Origin: Lyophyllum atratum
Lineage: Eukaryota; Basidiomycota; Agaricomycetes; Agaricales; Lyophyllaceae
Length of the DNA: 64,000 nt
Assembly: GCA_014905825.1 (NCBI GenBank)
Contig: JACGCN010000027.1
Span: 620,001 to 684,000, forward strand
Reading direction: 5' to 3'
Positions 19,844-31,753 of the stretch are shown one piece after another (within the stretch, counting starts at the first letter, position 1; every line of letters starts with the position of its first letter). The notes beneath the pieces are model-generated. The model did no database searches, was not told where the DNA came from, and worked only from the letters and a program-made list of their open reading frames with translations. Both the position numbers and the translations under genes were made by a program.

Positions 19844-20618
19844 CTAAAAGGCAGTTTTGAACACTTTGTGTCGTTCAAACAGTCTTAGTTCTGAATACGT
19901 AACTGTCTTCATGACGCGCTCCCTCCATGGTGTCTGAATCGCAGCGTTGAATTCAGGGAGACCCATGAACCCATGCATCTCGAGTTCATGGATTGCAAGG
20001 TATTCGACTTGAGGCTTCTCATCCTCTTCCGGCTCGACCTTCACTCCCCGTGAAACAGACTCCACTAGCTTATACCGCCTCCCACAAAGCCATCCCGGAA
20101 TTTTCGAGAGCAGGACCATGTGCTCCTCGTTATACCAGCGGTTAAATTCGTCCTCGCCATTAAGGGTCACCTTCATGTGGACAATGAAGGCGTATCGGCC
20201 AGGTAAGGAAGAGAGATTAGTCCTTGGGTGTACGAATGAGATGACGTGATCGTACACACGGCGATTGATGCTGCCAAGGTTGGCCATGATTTCCTTCTCT
20301 CTTTTCGAGCCGTTGGGTACCAACGCTTTGTATTCAGGGCTTTGCGCAACATCGGTAGACGTTATGTCATACAAGGCGAGCCAGGAAGGTGACTGTGAAT
20401 CCGCGGCTTTGTATCGGGAGGAGGACAAGATGCCAGGTACGTTGAGACGGGGCGGGATGTGCTCATTGTCATACCAGTCTGTGAGAAGACTCAAATTGTG
20501 GTTTCAGAAAGTCGAAGGAGAGCATACCATTAAACTCTTCTTCGGGTACTTTGTGGCCAGGGTCTGAATAGACGAAGATTAAACTTTGAGGGCTATCAAG
20601 TTTCTTGTAGGTAGACAT
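19844..20618 (-). CDS. EthD-like / dimeric alpha-beta barrel protein
   Basis: Two exons on the minus strand (20528-20618 and 19844-20478) total 726 nt, 241 residues. Two tandem ferredoxin-like modules are apparent. The first has LIFVYSDPG, then DWYDNEHIPPRL; the second has YAFIVHMKV, then RWYNEEHMVLLSKIPGW. The repeated W-Y-[DN]-[NE]-EH signature is characteristic of EthD-type and related dimeric alpha-beta barrel proteins. Fungal EthD-like members are often near secondary-metabolism or aromatic-degradation genes, but the reaction here is unknown. Start chosen at MSTYKKLD, directly before the first beta strand. Confidence 0.8.
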
Positions 20619-20933
20619 GGGTTGTGAGAAAGATGGGTTTGAATGGGTACAAGAATCGGCTGTCCTGTCTCTATGCTGGCGTAACTCTCGGAGGACCGAT
20701 GTGTGCGACGAGCAAACCAGTTCACATCCTAAACCGCGCCGCAGGGAACCGGATGCGAACCTTTGCAACATTTGATGAGTATACATAGCTTCTTGTAGGG
20801 GAAAGGGGGAATTAAGAGGTAAAGCTTACTTGAGGGGGAAACTGCTCACGGGCGGCTTGAGATCGTGGTGGTCCGGAGATGGGCCGAAACGATGATCGGA
20901 GAAGTGGCTGTGCAAATTTTTGTTCTCCTCACG
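20619..20933. promoter_or_regulatory. Divergent promoter region, EthD-like and UTP22
   Basis: 315 bp separating two divergently transcribed starts; no distinct motif identified. Confidence 0.35.
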
Positions 20934-23900
20934 ATGGCGTTGAATCTCAAGAGGAAGAGAGGAAAGGAGGAAGGATCTCGCAAGGTATTTCTAACTCGTT
21001 TATTCAGGAGAAGAAGCTCACATGGCTTTCAATTCAGACCAGAAAAGTCGACGAGGAGCTGACTGGCCTCGAACCTGATCTCCATGGTTCAGACGATGAG
21101 CTACCCACCAATCGACTGGAGAATGGGGACGATAGCGCAATAGAGACTGATGGAGAGGAAGGAGAAGATGAAGGGCAATGGGAAGGCGTAGACGTCGAGG
21201 CTGCAGATGATGGCCACCAGCCAGGGACCAAGCCCAGTAAACCACCAACTGGCGAGGAACTGCGAGCTATCAAGGACGCGACAGATCTCTTCAGGTCGAG
21301 CTCTTTCAAGCTACAGGTGCGTCTGGAATGTATCCTACAGCCAATGTGGATCTAACGCTGTTATAGATTGACGCCTTACTACCAAATGTGCGGCCAAAAA
21401 CATCTCGAATACCACCGCTCGAACGTTTTTTTGCTTTCGCTCCATACATTTCTCATGGGCCTCCCGTCTGTTTCCGCAAGGCATCCCCTTGAAGCGTCGA
21501 GACAGCTGCTCAAGAAGGGTGTCTCTGTTCCATATTCAGCACCCCTTCCTACCGAAGAAACGAATTGGAAGGTGGCTTTTGAAAAGCCGAGCGACATCGC
21601 AGTCGTAGGAAGCTGGCCGAATAAAATCAGTGTAAAGGCTAAGGACAATGTTAGGTTTGGTGTGGACATTGCGGTCGAAATGCCAGATGTAAGTCATAGT
21701 CAAATGGGAATGCTCCAAACGCTAAAGTCGCATCGCAGAACCTCTTCCAAGAAAAGGACTACCTTAACGGTCGCTTTTTCCATAAACGAGCATTCTACCT
21801 TGCGACGATAGCCTCTGCGATCAACAGCCCTAAAAGCGGACTCAACGTTGACGTACAATACGACTCCCTTTCGGACGACCCGCGTCTGACAAAACTTGTC
21901 CTAACTCCTAAAAAGGGTACGTGGGGTGCTGATCCAGCCAAGCCTTTACTCACACTGCGTAGGTGACTCCGTGACCGACTTCACCAAGCTCAATGCCCAG
22001 GTGAATATCATACCCGTGCTTTCGACACAATCCCCAATACCTTTATACCGACTCTCCCCTTCACACTCCAACATTCGGATCAGCTCTGCAACGAATGATG
22101 AAGCTAAAACTGCTAATCCCCCCACGCCAATATACAACACCGCCCTTCTGTTAGCTTTGACGCCCAAGGCCCAGCTTCTAGCCACGCATACGCTTAAAGA
22201 CCATTCGCCGGCATTCAGCGATGCTCTGACTTTGCTTCGCGTATGGGCGAACCAGCGTGGCTACGGCCCTGGATCGAGAATCTGTGTCCGTGGATTCGAA
22301 ACGAGAGGGTTGTGGTGGAGCTCGTTGCTAGGTCTGCTGATTAGTGGAGAAGAGCGCGCTGGTGCACCTAAAGCGTCTAAAAGAAAACCTCTAGGCAGAG
22401 GTTTGAGCTCGTATCAGCTATTCAGGGCTGCTTTGGATTTCCTATGTAAGTCTCCGTCAAACCAAGAAAAACCTAAAGCTTATATCTTTTCTCAGCCAAG
22501 CATGATTTCCATAAAGACTCCGTCTTTCTCAGAACCGAGAAGGGAGTGCACCGAGTAAGTTTCATAGTGGTATCTATGTGGTCTATCTTAACATCTCCTT
22601 TAGTTCCCGCCTGAAGAGTACCAGCAGCACCATGAAATAACCTTCGTAGATTCCTCATCAACAGTGAATCTGTTAGCCGGCGTCCCTCTTGGTTCGCTTG
22701 AATTGGTAAGCTTCTCATAGTTCACGCTAGCATGACAGTTGACCAATAAACTTCAGCTCCGCCATGATGCGCTTAAAACCCTTGAAGCATTGGACCATGC
22801 CTCGATTTCGGCCGACCCATTCACTGATGTTTTCCTCACTGACCACCGCGACCTGCCCACAAGATTTGACACCGTTGTCCGTGTTGACCTTTCGTCCGCC
22901 AAACCCTTAAACCCATCCATACACTCCACCCTGGATTTCGGTTCTCCCGCAAACGCTCTTATGGCGTCTCTATCCTCCCTTCTCCACCACGGTCTTGGTG
23001 ATCGCACCAAGGCGGTCTCCATCCTCCACGCACCGTCTTCCCCCCGACCTTTGTCTCAAGCACATCCTACCAACCCTAGCGTGATATACGTTGGCCTTAT
23101 TCATGACCCCTCCACCGCATTCCGCCTGGTCGACCACGGCCCAGCAGCAGACGAGGAGGATGTGTCGAAAATACAACGTTTCCGCGACTTCTGGGGCGAC
23201 AAAGCTGAATTGCGCCGTTTCAAGGACGGTCGCATCGTCGAAAGTGTTGTCTGGGACGTCAAGACGGCCGACGAGCGGGCTCATGTTCCGGGCATGATCG
23301 TCCGGCATGTTCTCCAGCGTCATTTTGGCATTGATAACGACGCGGTACAAACATGGCAAACATCCTTCGATTCACTGCTCCGGCTTCCCGAAGCGATATC
23401 TTCGTTATACCTTTCGTCTGGGATCACCACCGGGTTCAAGGGCGCTATCACTGCGTTCGACAACCTCGTCAAGCAAATCAAGGCCCTCGACGACTCTCTT
23501 CCACTCGCGATCCTAAACATTAGCCCTGTATCTGAGCAGCTGCGGTACACAAGCGTGTTCAGCCCCGTCCCGTTGCCACCCTCTCTGGCATCCACAATGC
23601 CAGCAACAGCCCGCTACCTCGCACCAATACACCTCATCCTCGAGTTCGAAAAGTCTTCCCGGTGGCCAGACGACCTAAAAGCCATTCAGAAGATGAAGCT
23701 AGCCTTCTTCGAGCGCATCGCCACGGGGCTCATGTCCTCAACTGACGGTCTCCGGGCAACAATAGTTGTAGGCGACGGCATCCACACCTCCGAAATTCTC
23801 GACAAGGCTAGTCTGGAGATCGTGACCCCCGAAGGTTGGGCGTTCTCTCTCCGGATATGGAATGACCGCGAAGCCGTGCTGCTTGACCGCATCATCGAAC

Positions 23901-25170
23901 AGCACGACAAACCCATTCCGCCAGCCCTCAAGCAGCAGCAAAAAGCCGCAGACGGCAAGTCGGGTAAGGCGTACCGCGAGGCGATCGAGGCGAAGAAGGT
24001 GTACACGCGTCGGTTCCTACACGCGCCGCGCCATCACAGGGCCATCGCCGCGCTCTGCCACCAGTACTCCGCCTTCGCAGGTGTCGTCCGCCTTGTCAAG
24101 CGGTGGCTTGCGGCGCACTGGCTGCTGCATGGGCACATCACCGAAGAGGCGGTAGAACTCCTCTGTGCTGCGTTCTTCGTGGGCGACGGACGGAGTGTCG
24201 GGCCCGACGCGGACGACGCGAAGCGGGATGAACGTGCGAGCGTTCCTGGGAGCAAAGAGCGTGGGTTCGCCGCGGTCATCGCGTTTCTGAAAGAGTGGAA
24301 GTGGGAAGAAGGGCTGTTCGTGCCCCTGAACGGTGTGAATAAGTCTTCAGAAGAACAGGCACCGGGAGCAGCGCCCAAGGCTACTTCAGGTGGTGTCTGG
24401 AACATCTCGACAGACCAGGATAAGGACGGACGCATGTGGACGGCGCATGCTCCCGATCTCATTGTTGCTCATCGAGTGAGAGCCCTCGCCAAAGCGACGT
24501 GGGACCACCTCCAGGGTATGGAAGCGGGCAACTTCAACGTGCAGGTACGTATCATTTCACCCCTGCTTCAAGGTGCCTTCTCATCAATTATTGATCGGTC
24601 ATTGCAGGCAATGTTCATCCACCCGACGTCTGACTACGACTTTGTCGTGCGGCTGGACGCCGCTGTGCTGCCACGGTACTTCCACAACGTCGCTGTGGAC
24701 ACTGAGCTCCTCACTCGCCGTGGGAAGTACGCAAACCTTCTGGAGGACGATCAAGGTGCAGGTGTGCGCCCAGGATTTGATCCGGCTCATCTCCTTTTCC
24801 ATGATCTGCAGGTTCGTGTACGACGCCCCATATGTTGTTACCGATGCTCACTCTTCTCTGTGTAGAGGATCTACGGCCACACCTTCAAGATCTTCCATGA
24901 TACCTTTGGTGGAGACCGCTTCGGTGTTGTATGGGACCCATCTCTAAAAGAACAACGGCCGTTTAGGGTGCTCGGAGAGTTCTCCAGCATTCCGGTCAAA
25001 AAGGTGCGTCTCCTTCTTACTTCAAAGTCAATCTGTACTCAAATACCATCCGTCAGGAGAACGAGAAGGCGAAAGACAAGGGTCTTGTTGTCTTGAACGA
25101 AGCCTCCATCCTGAGCGAGATCGAGCGACTAGGGTCCTCGCTAGTCAAAGAGATCACTCTTCATGTGTAA
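20934..25170 (+). CDS. UTP22: U3 snoRNP-associated protein UTP22 (Nrap family), with a one-base frameshift
   Basis: Nucleolar SSU-processome component needed for 18S rRNA maturation. Eleven exons: 20934-20984, 21038-21316, 21367-21688, 21739-21916, 21963-22445, 22496-22554, 22604-22705, 22757-24544, 24608-24811, 24866-25003 and 25057-25170. They total 3718 nt, one more than a multiple of three; removing one base gives 1238 residues, the normal Nrap length. Family blocks include LLPNVRPKTSRIPPLERF, LRVWANQRGYGPGS, DFVVRLDAAVLPRYFHNVA and GHTFKIFHDTFGGDRFGVVW. The extra base is in a T7 run at 21426-21432; read literally, the frame hits TGA at 21490. Because UTP22 is essential in yeast, an assembly indel is likely, though a defective allele cannot be excluded. 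Start MALNLKRKRGK is basic, as expected for a nucleolar protein. Confidence 0.93.
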
Positions 25171-26027
25171 TCACCATAGATGTTCAGGGTATATATTTTG
25201 CGGAGGTGATACTGTCTGATGGGATTCATAGGACTCCTCCACACCCCATGCCCTACCATGACTTTGTTCGCAGATTAGAATATCACCTCGAGTTGCTTTC
25301 TTTGGGGCCATGATGGAATTGCAATGGTGCACCCTCCTTCGATGTCTGTTGTCTTTGAAAGCAAGCTTCGCCCGTTCCATAGCTCTTGTCATAACTGTCG
25401 GCTGGGCGCGCCGCGCCCGCCATCCTGTCAATCCATATGTCATGGCGTCAGCGCCCATAGCTGTTGGGTGTGTTGAGATCAAAATCATCAAATTCAAAGT
25501 CTCTCGATATTCGACTTTGGATTTACGGAAGCACGGCTTCCGTCCAAACCTCTAAGTACCATCTCAAGAAACATCAAGCAAAGAAAGAGATTTGGCTTCT
25601 TCCAGCACAAGAGGTGACCGGTGATGTTCGGCATAAATCCGCCTTGTTAGTTCGCCAAGCGCAAATCAACGTCCGATGGAATTCCATCACTGCCAAGCGC
25701 TGCTAGTGCTGGCACAAGAAAGCCTCAGAAAAATCGGCGGTCTCTCTTTCCATAGGGCTAGAAACATTTGCCTTGCTGAAGGCAAAGACTTTGGGGAGGT
25801 AATATTATCTGCGAAATGGGTTCAAGAGGGATCAAGGCAGTTGTGAGGTAAGAATGGGCCGGTCTCCTTAACGACGCCCACGCCAAGGAAGTTGCCGAGG
25901 TATATATACCCAAGAATTTTGATAGAATAGTTCATCTTCCATCTCTCCTCGCCACCGCACGGTCTCTAGACGTTCCAGTCCCTCTTTTACATTCATTCAC
26001 TCTTTAACACACCCCACGAGCACCATA
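25171..26027. other. Intergenic, UTP22 to LysM gene
   Basis: No supported gene. The distal end holds the LysM promoter, with a TATA-like run at 25901-25910. Confidence 0.45.
25901..25910 (+). promoter_or_regulatory. TATA-like element of the LysM gene
   Basis: TATATATACC, about 120 bp before the ATG at 26028, followed by a pyrimidine-rich leader. Confidence 0.4.
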
Positions 26028-26859
26028 ATGTTCTTCTCCGCCGCTTTCCTCGCTCTGCCCTTCCTCGCACAATGTTTGTCTTTCCACCAGTTTGAATGCT
26101 AGTTTGACAGCTGACGTGGTCGCCTACAGCCGTGCTTGCCAAAGACTGCGCTAGGAAGTACACTATTCAGGAGGGGGACATCTGTGACAGCATCTCTGCG
26201 GCCAAGAACGTCTCGACGTGAGTTCTTCCTGAAATAACATTTTGGAATACTTTTGCTCACTCAAATTCTTCTCACGTAGCTACCAGCTCTCTGCTATCAA
26301 CGTCGGCACCATCGACAACTCCTGCGGAAACCTGATCCCTGGCAAGGAAATCTGCCTTGGTTACATTGGCGAGGACTGCTCGTCGACCTACACTGTCATT
26401 GCCGATGACACCTGCGAGCAAATCGCCTCCCACCACCGCATCAACTCCACCATCCTCCACCTGAACAACCCCCAAATTGACGAGGGCTGCAACAACATCT
26501 ACATCGGCGAGGTTAGTACCCCGAAAATATTCTTCAACCCCAATCCTTTTTCCTTTTCCGTTCCTCCCCGCTTCCACTTTTTGCTATTTATCCCTGCTCG
26601 GAGAAGGTACTGACCAAACAACATCTAGGTCCTTTGCATCGGTGACAAGGTGCAAGTCCCCCCTGTCCCTGCAGGTGGATTCATTCCCGGCGCCTCCATC
26701 CCCGTCACAGCCAAGCCCGCAACACACCCCACCGGCGTCCCTGCTGCTCCCAGTGTCCCCGCTCCCGCACCCACCAAGGGCCCCGTCAAGCCTGTGAACC
26801 CTGCGCCCCCTGCACATGACGATGATGACGAAGACCTCCCTTTCTGCGACGAGCTCTAA
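26028..26859 (+). CDS. Secreted LysM-domain protein
   Basis: Four exons (26028-26073, 26130-26217, 26280-26511, 26629-26859), 597 nt, 198 residues. Signal peptide about residues 1-19 (MFFSAAFLALPFLAQ...VLA). Two LysM modules follow. The first starts ARKYTIQEGDICDSI and ends CGNLIPGKEICLG; the second starts STYTVIADDTCEQIA and ends NIYIGEVLCIG. Both have the paired cysteines usual in fungal LysM proteins. The C-terminal 60 residues are Pro/Ala-rich and end in an acidic DDDDEDL tail. LysM binds chitin-type GlcNAc polymers, so wall binding or chitin shielding is the likely role; no catalytic domain is present. The short introns were placed to keep both modules in frame. Confidence 0.92.
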
Positions 26860-27581
26860 ATCGCCCTGCAACACCCCCAAGATACCACGCATCGCTCTTA
26901 TCACCTTATATTCCCGTTCAGCTTTCTTTTGGGGGACGAGATGTTGCTGGTTGATTCAGCTCGCGTCCCCGTCATCATACCACTTCATTTGCTGATTCCC
27001 TTCACTTTTTCACTACACACCTTGTTATCGATGTCGTAAATACGCTCGAGACGTAGGGACCGGAATTTAGCATGTTGCCAATCACTATATGGTGTTTTTG
27101 GGCACTTTGGTTGTAGGACCAGCATTTTGGTGATAATCAGGCCAATACTATTTCATTTCATGAGCGCCCTAGCTATCCTCATATGTGATGGCGGCCTCTA
27201 CGTAAGAATTAGAGCGGAACCTTTGGAATTCATGTACGGCTTCCAGTGCCGTACAAGTAAACTTTCCGATGTTGCACGGTCTAGTCCGGAGATCTGAACC
27301 TAGCTCCTTCAACAACCATGTTGACCTTCATGATCGTCTACGGCCTGAATGCGAGACGTTAGAGTCTTCTTCTTCTGCCAAGTGCCGCGCTCCCCCAGGT
27401 GCCATTGGAGCTCTTGCCATTTGCTTGCCATTCCGACCTTCTGATCTCGCATGGACACCATGTTCAAATGGGTTTATAACAGAATGTGATATCACAACCT
27501 AATCGTTCTCGGAAGCGATACTTACCCAGCCGCACCTAGAATAACTCCCCCTTCCCCAGGCATCGAAAAACGCCCACCCCC
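26860..27581. other. Intergenic, LysM gene to SDR gene
   Basis: 3' UTR of the LysM gene plus upstream region of the reductase. No gene supported. Confidence 0.45.
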
Positions 27582-29074
27582 ATGAAACCCACAGTCCTCG
27601 TCAGTCCCCTCTCCCCTTCCCAAAAACGCTAAACCATACTCACCTCACAGTAATTAATAGGTCACAGGCGTCTCCGGGTTCGTAGGCTCCCACGTCGCGC
27701 TCCAACTCCTCAAGGAAGGCTTTGCCGTCCGTGGGTACGCCCTTCCTCATCCCCCCCCCTCCTCCCTCCTTCCAAAGAATAAACTCATGCGCGAGGGATA
27801 TTGGCAGGACTGCAAGGTCGCGAAGACTGAAGGGCCTACAGTCCACGATCTGTGCAACACATCCAGATCTTACCCTGGTCCACCTCGAAGACGTCGCCAC
27901 CGGAGATCTGACTCAAGCCCTCAAAGGTCCTTTCCCATCTCAAACGCCGGACGCCCACGACTAAAATAGCTAACCAGGTGTCCATGCCATCATCCACGTC
28001 GCCACCCCCCCTAGCCGGGAACATCCCGCCAGCCGTCGCGCTCGCCGTGCGTCCCCAAAGTCACCTCTTGACTCCTCCTGTGCGCATACTGAAAAACCAC
28101 GATAGTCCGCGCTGGATGGCACGCTCAACGTCCTGCGCCAAGCCGTGGAGGCGGGTGTGAACAAGGTGGTGCTAACAAGCAGCTGGGCTACCACACTCGA
28201 CCGTGCGTACCCAAACCCAAATACCTAACACATCCACAGGCTCACCCTCCCCCCCCTCTCTAGTATCGCTCTCCCAAACATACTCCGGACAAACATTCAC
28301 CTCATCAGGTCCGTCCCCCCACCCCCTCCCCCTTTTCAAAACCCCCGAACCCCTCCAGATTGGGGCCACACCACCCGAGAAGAGGTCCTAAGCGGGAAAC
28401 ACGACCCCCTATGGGTATACCTAGCCACCAAACTCCTCGCCGAACAAGCCGCCTGGAAATTCGCAGAGGCCCACCCGCAGCTCGACCTCAGCACCAGTTG
28501 AGTCTCTCCCTCCCCCTTCCCCTCATCCCCCTTCCCTTCCCCTCCCCCTCCCCCTCATCCATCCGCACTGACCCCCCGACTGACCCCACCACCACCAGTA
28601 AACCCCCCCTTCATCTACGGCCCCCTCGCCCCCGGCTTCCCCCGACCCACCCTTCCCGAACTCGGCTCCAACCGCCTCATCTACTCTCTCATCTCCGGAA
28701 AACCCGGCCGTCGACTGCCCGTGCAGCTCCCCCCGCTCTTCTGCGACGTCCGCGACGTCGCGCTTGCCCACGTCTCCGCCCTCAAACTCTCCGGTACACC
28801 CCCAAGCGGGCGGGCCCTGAAGCGGTACCTAATTTCCGGGGGCGCGTTCACCTGGAAACAAGCGGTGGAACATCTAAGGAAGGCGCGTCCGGAATTGAGG
28901 GGCCGGCTGCCGGGGACGGAGGGGGCGTGGAAGCTCCCGGGGAGGATTAGTGTGATTGATGCGGGGCCTGCGCAGGAGGATCTGGGGATGGGGTGTTATA
29001 TTGGGTGGGAGAGGTGCGTGGAGGATACGGTGGGGTCGTTGCTTGAGGTGGAGAAGACGTGGAGGCCAAAGTAA
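27582..29074 (+). CDS. NAD(P)-dependent dihydroflavonol-4-reductase-like SDR, with a one-base frameshift
   Basis: Extended short-chain dehydrogenase. Exons: 27582-27599 (18 nt), 27661-27734, 27808-27926, 27978-28046, 28106-28202, 28240-28308, 28359-28496 and 28599-29074, total 1060 nt, one over a multiple of three. Corrected length is 352 residues. Visible: nucleotide-binding TGVSGFVGSHV directly after the start, GTLNVLRQAVEAGV, LTSSWA, the catalytic pair in WVYLATK, then NPPFIYGP and DVRDVALAH. The extra base is in a C7 run at 28005-28011. Upstream the frame gives HVATP; one base shorter it continues as family-like PLAGNIPPAVALA and splices correctly. Substrate unknown; relatives reduce ketones or aldehydes. 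Either an assembly indel or a recent null. Confidence 0.82.
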
Positions 29075-29303
29075 GTTCACTTCCTTAGTAATAGCGTGGG
29101 CTCGTGGTTATTGACAAGGGTCGCACTTTAGGCAGGTGAAGGCGACACTATAGTCACTGTACGTTCACGTATGAGAGCATTATACCGTGAGATCGGGGCT
29201 CATGCGAGGTTGAGGAGCAGAGGCTCAAGCTCTCATACTTTTTGGAGTAGGGGTTGATTATAGTCGTCTGTAAGGAGCGCCACAGGAATAAAAGACATAT
29301 ATA

Positions 29304-30430
29304 TCAACGGTCTCTCCCATTCCCATCCGCGCCCGCTACCCCACACGCCGCGCCATTCGACCTCGCCCTCGCCCTCTCCTCCATCCCCAGCCCAAACACC
29401 TTCCCAAAGCTCATCCGGAGCGAATCATACACCGCCTGATGTGGCGGCGGATAGATCGAGTCAATGATATGCCTGTCGATCAGCCCGGTATTGGGCGAGA
29501 ACGAATACGTCGAGTTTCTGTGCCAGATTTATACCGTTAAGCATGGGAGGTTGAGCGAGGACGCGGAGGACTTGGACTTACACTTCCCATTGCCCTCGTG
29601 CTCCGCTGACTCTGGACTTGCCTGTAACGCAGAACCCAACTAACAGACTCTTCTCTCTACCTCTTTGTGCCAGGTGTGACGGCTGCTTTGGTTCCTCAAG
29701 CGTAACCTCCCCCGACACACTCTGCTTCGAGCGCGGCGTCTTCACAATCACTTTCCGCAGCTCCACATTCAGGTCAGAGTACAACGCATTAAGCGTATGC
29801 CGTATAAACACCGCCGAAGTCAGATACATCGGTAGTCCTACCTCCCCTCAGCCATCATCCCCAACGAAACAAATGTATAATACATGTACGTACCTTCAAT
29901 ATGGAGCGTCGTCGGAAACGGCGGGGGCAGCGCCACAGGCGGCGTATACGACAGCCGAATCTTCGCGCTATATATCACCTCAACGCCCTCCTCCCGATAC
30001 GTCTGCGAATCCAGCGGGTTCGCATTAAGCACCGGCACGGACGCCGCCGCCGACTTGGGCGAGCCCGTGTCCTTGTCGTTGGAGGTCACCAGCCCCACGA
30101 GGAAGAACTCGGGCAGGGTCTGTTGGAGCACGTATATGGCGCGTCCTTAAGCAGCTTCAGAAGGCTTTACGGACGCGTGTTTGGTGGATGGGAGGGAGGG
30201 GGGGGGGACGCACCGGTGCGGATTTCCCAGTCTTGGTCGGATATTTGGGGTCGGTCTGAGGGGTCGGGCTTGGAGTTTGAGTCTGGGGGGCGGGTGGAGC
30301 GGAGGCCTAGGTCTGAGGTGTGGGCTGAAGTGGGGAGTTGTCGCGATGCTGAGGAAGCATAGTGGCAACGGTGGTAGGTGAAAGTGCTTTTCGGCCAATT
30401 TCTACACGCTGTCTGGGTTATTCTGTACAT
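29304..30430 (-). CDS. DUF2358/NTF2-like protein, probably mitochondrial
   Basis: Minus-strand exons: 30214-30430, 29894-30145, 29582-29837 and 29304-29517, total 939 nt, 312 residues. The N-terminus is basic and Ser/Thr-rich without acids (MYRITQTACRNW), like a mitochondrial presequence. The core includes EIRTGRAIYVLQQTLPEFF, YSAKIRLSYTPPVALPPP, then VSGARGQWEVNSTYSFSP and GLIDRHIIDSI. This order resembles the DUF2358 (C6orf136-like) NTF2 fold from memory; confidence in that name is moderate. An optional 39-nt in-frame intron beginning GTAGAG may exist in the third exon (about 29635-29675). Convergent with the SDR gene, leaving about 230 bp between stops. Confidence 0.68.
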
Positions 30431-30663
30431 TGATCCTTGTGGTCAGGTTCCATGATGCGACGCGTCGTCATTCTGGGTTGTCTGTCTGTCTGCACCTCTG
30501 GTGCCAAACACATTTCGTCATCGTCTTGAGCAGATTCAGGTGAGCTGTCGGATTTTCTGACGCTATCTACGGAACGCGGTCATGGATAATCTATATCTTC
30601 CCATACACTCACGCCTGCTTCCGCAGCATAAAAATTGGAATAAGCAGTGGAACAAATGGGGTA

Positions 30664-30764
30664 TGACCGAGACAGGGGTCGAACCTGCAATCTCCTGATT
30701 CCGAAGTAACAGTAGTTGATACTAGTAATCGTAGTCAGACGCGATGCCATTTCGCCACACGGCC
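30664..30764 (-). tRNA. tRNA-Arg(ACG) with a 29-nt anticodon-loop intron
   Basis: Minus-strand cloverleaf: acceptor GGCCGTG with CTCGGTC and discriminator A (one T-T mismatch), D arm GCGA/TCGC, anticodon stem TCTGA/TCAGG, T arm GCAGG-TTCGACC-CCTGT. The loop CT-ACG-A is interrupted after position 37 by an intron at 30700-30728, the canonical position for nuclear tRNA introns. Anticodon ACG is at 30730-30732. The mature length is 72 nt without CCA. Internal A and B boxes are intact. Confidence 0.9.
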
Positions 30765-31753
30765 GTGCAAGACAAGAGATCATTTGAATTTGCGAGGCGG
30801 ATAGGACGGGACCAGTTAGGTTAGCCACCAGTCCTGGCCCAGAAGGAAAAGGCGGGGCCCGTACTACGTTCATCGCATGGATATGATGGGCGGTGTAGAC
30901 GAGGGTTAAATTGAGAATGCATCTATGCGAGCCTATCATGCTCTACAGACACCACAAAGACCGCATCACATGTGGGTCGGCATAAAGTCCAACCAAATCT
31001 AAGGCCACGGCATAGCCAGCTACGGCCAGACAGCACATAGTTGGGACGATGTCGTTTATCAAAGGTCGTATAGTGTCAGTGTCTGGACGTGGAGCGGTAA
31101 GTCGTTCGGCCACAGGCTGTTGTCCCAGAGAAATACGGCAGCACATCGGCTCTCGCTCACCGGGTCCTGGAACAGTACTCGAGGAGCTCTTGCTCTCAGA
31201 GGATCCCGAGAGGTACAAACGAGCGTCCCGAGGCTGCGCAGAGATGGCTGTGGACGCCAACGAGAGAACGGAACGACGTCATCGAGTGAGTTGACGTGTC
31301 CCGTATATCACAGCTTCTCCTAGGGCAAGGATCGCCCGCCCGGATATTGTACCCAATCCAATCGTGGTCACTGACGATCCAGCTAGGGATGGCGCTGTGC
31401 TCGAGGCCAAGCTTGAGTAGGAACATGACCGCCACATTGTGCTAGTAGGACCAGCTTCCTTACGACGGTTTTAAGAGCACCTAAGTAAGAGCTTCCCTGG
31501 AAAGGCGGTGCCCTGTCGAACCCGTTCCCATGTCAAGTTCGCGATTGCGTTGTTCCTTGCCCATAACAGCGATGCACGGCCGACATATAGTTTGAGCAAT
31601 CGGCTGAGACCAGAATGGATGTAAGAGTGGTCAAGGAGTTGGGCAAAACACGATCAGTCAGGGTCAGAAGGTGGCCAAATCGTGACAAACTAGGCTTGAC
31701 TTAGACGTCGACCACCCACATTAACATATATACTACCCTGCAATCGACGCGCA
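30765..31753. other. Intergenic, tRNA to ULA1
   Basis: About 1 kb with no supported gene. Overlapping frames on both strands near 30943-31330 have no recognisable motif. AT-rich ATATATAC just before 31740 may be the ULA1 promoter. Confidence 0.4.
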
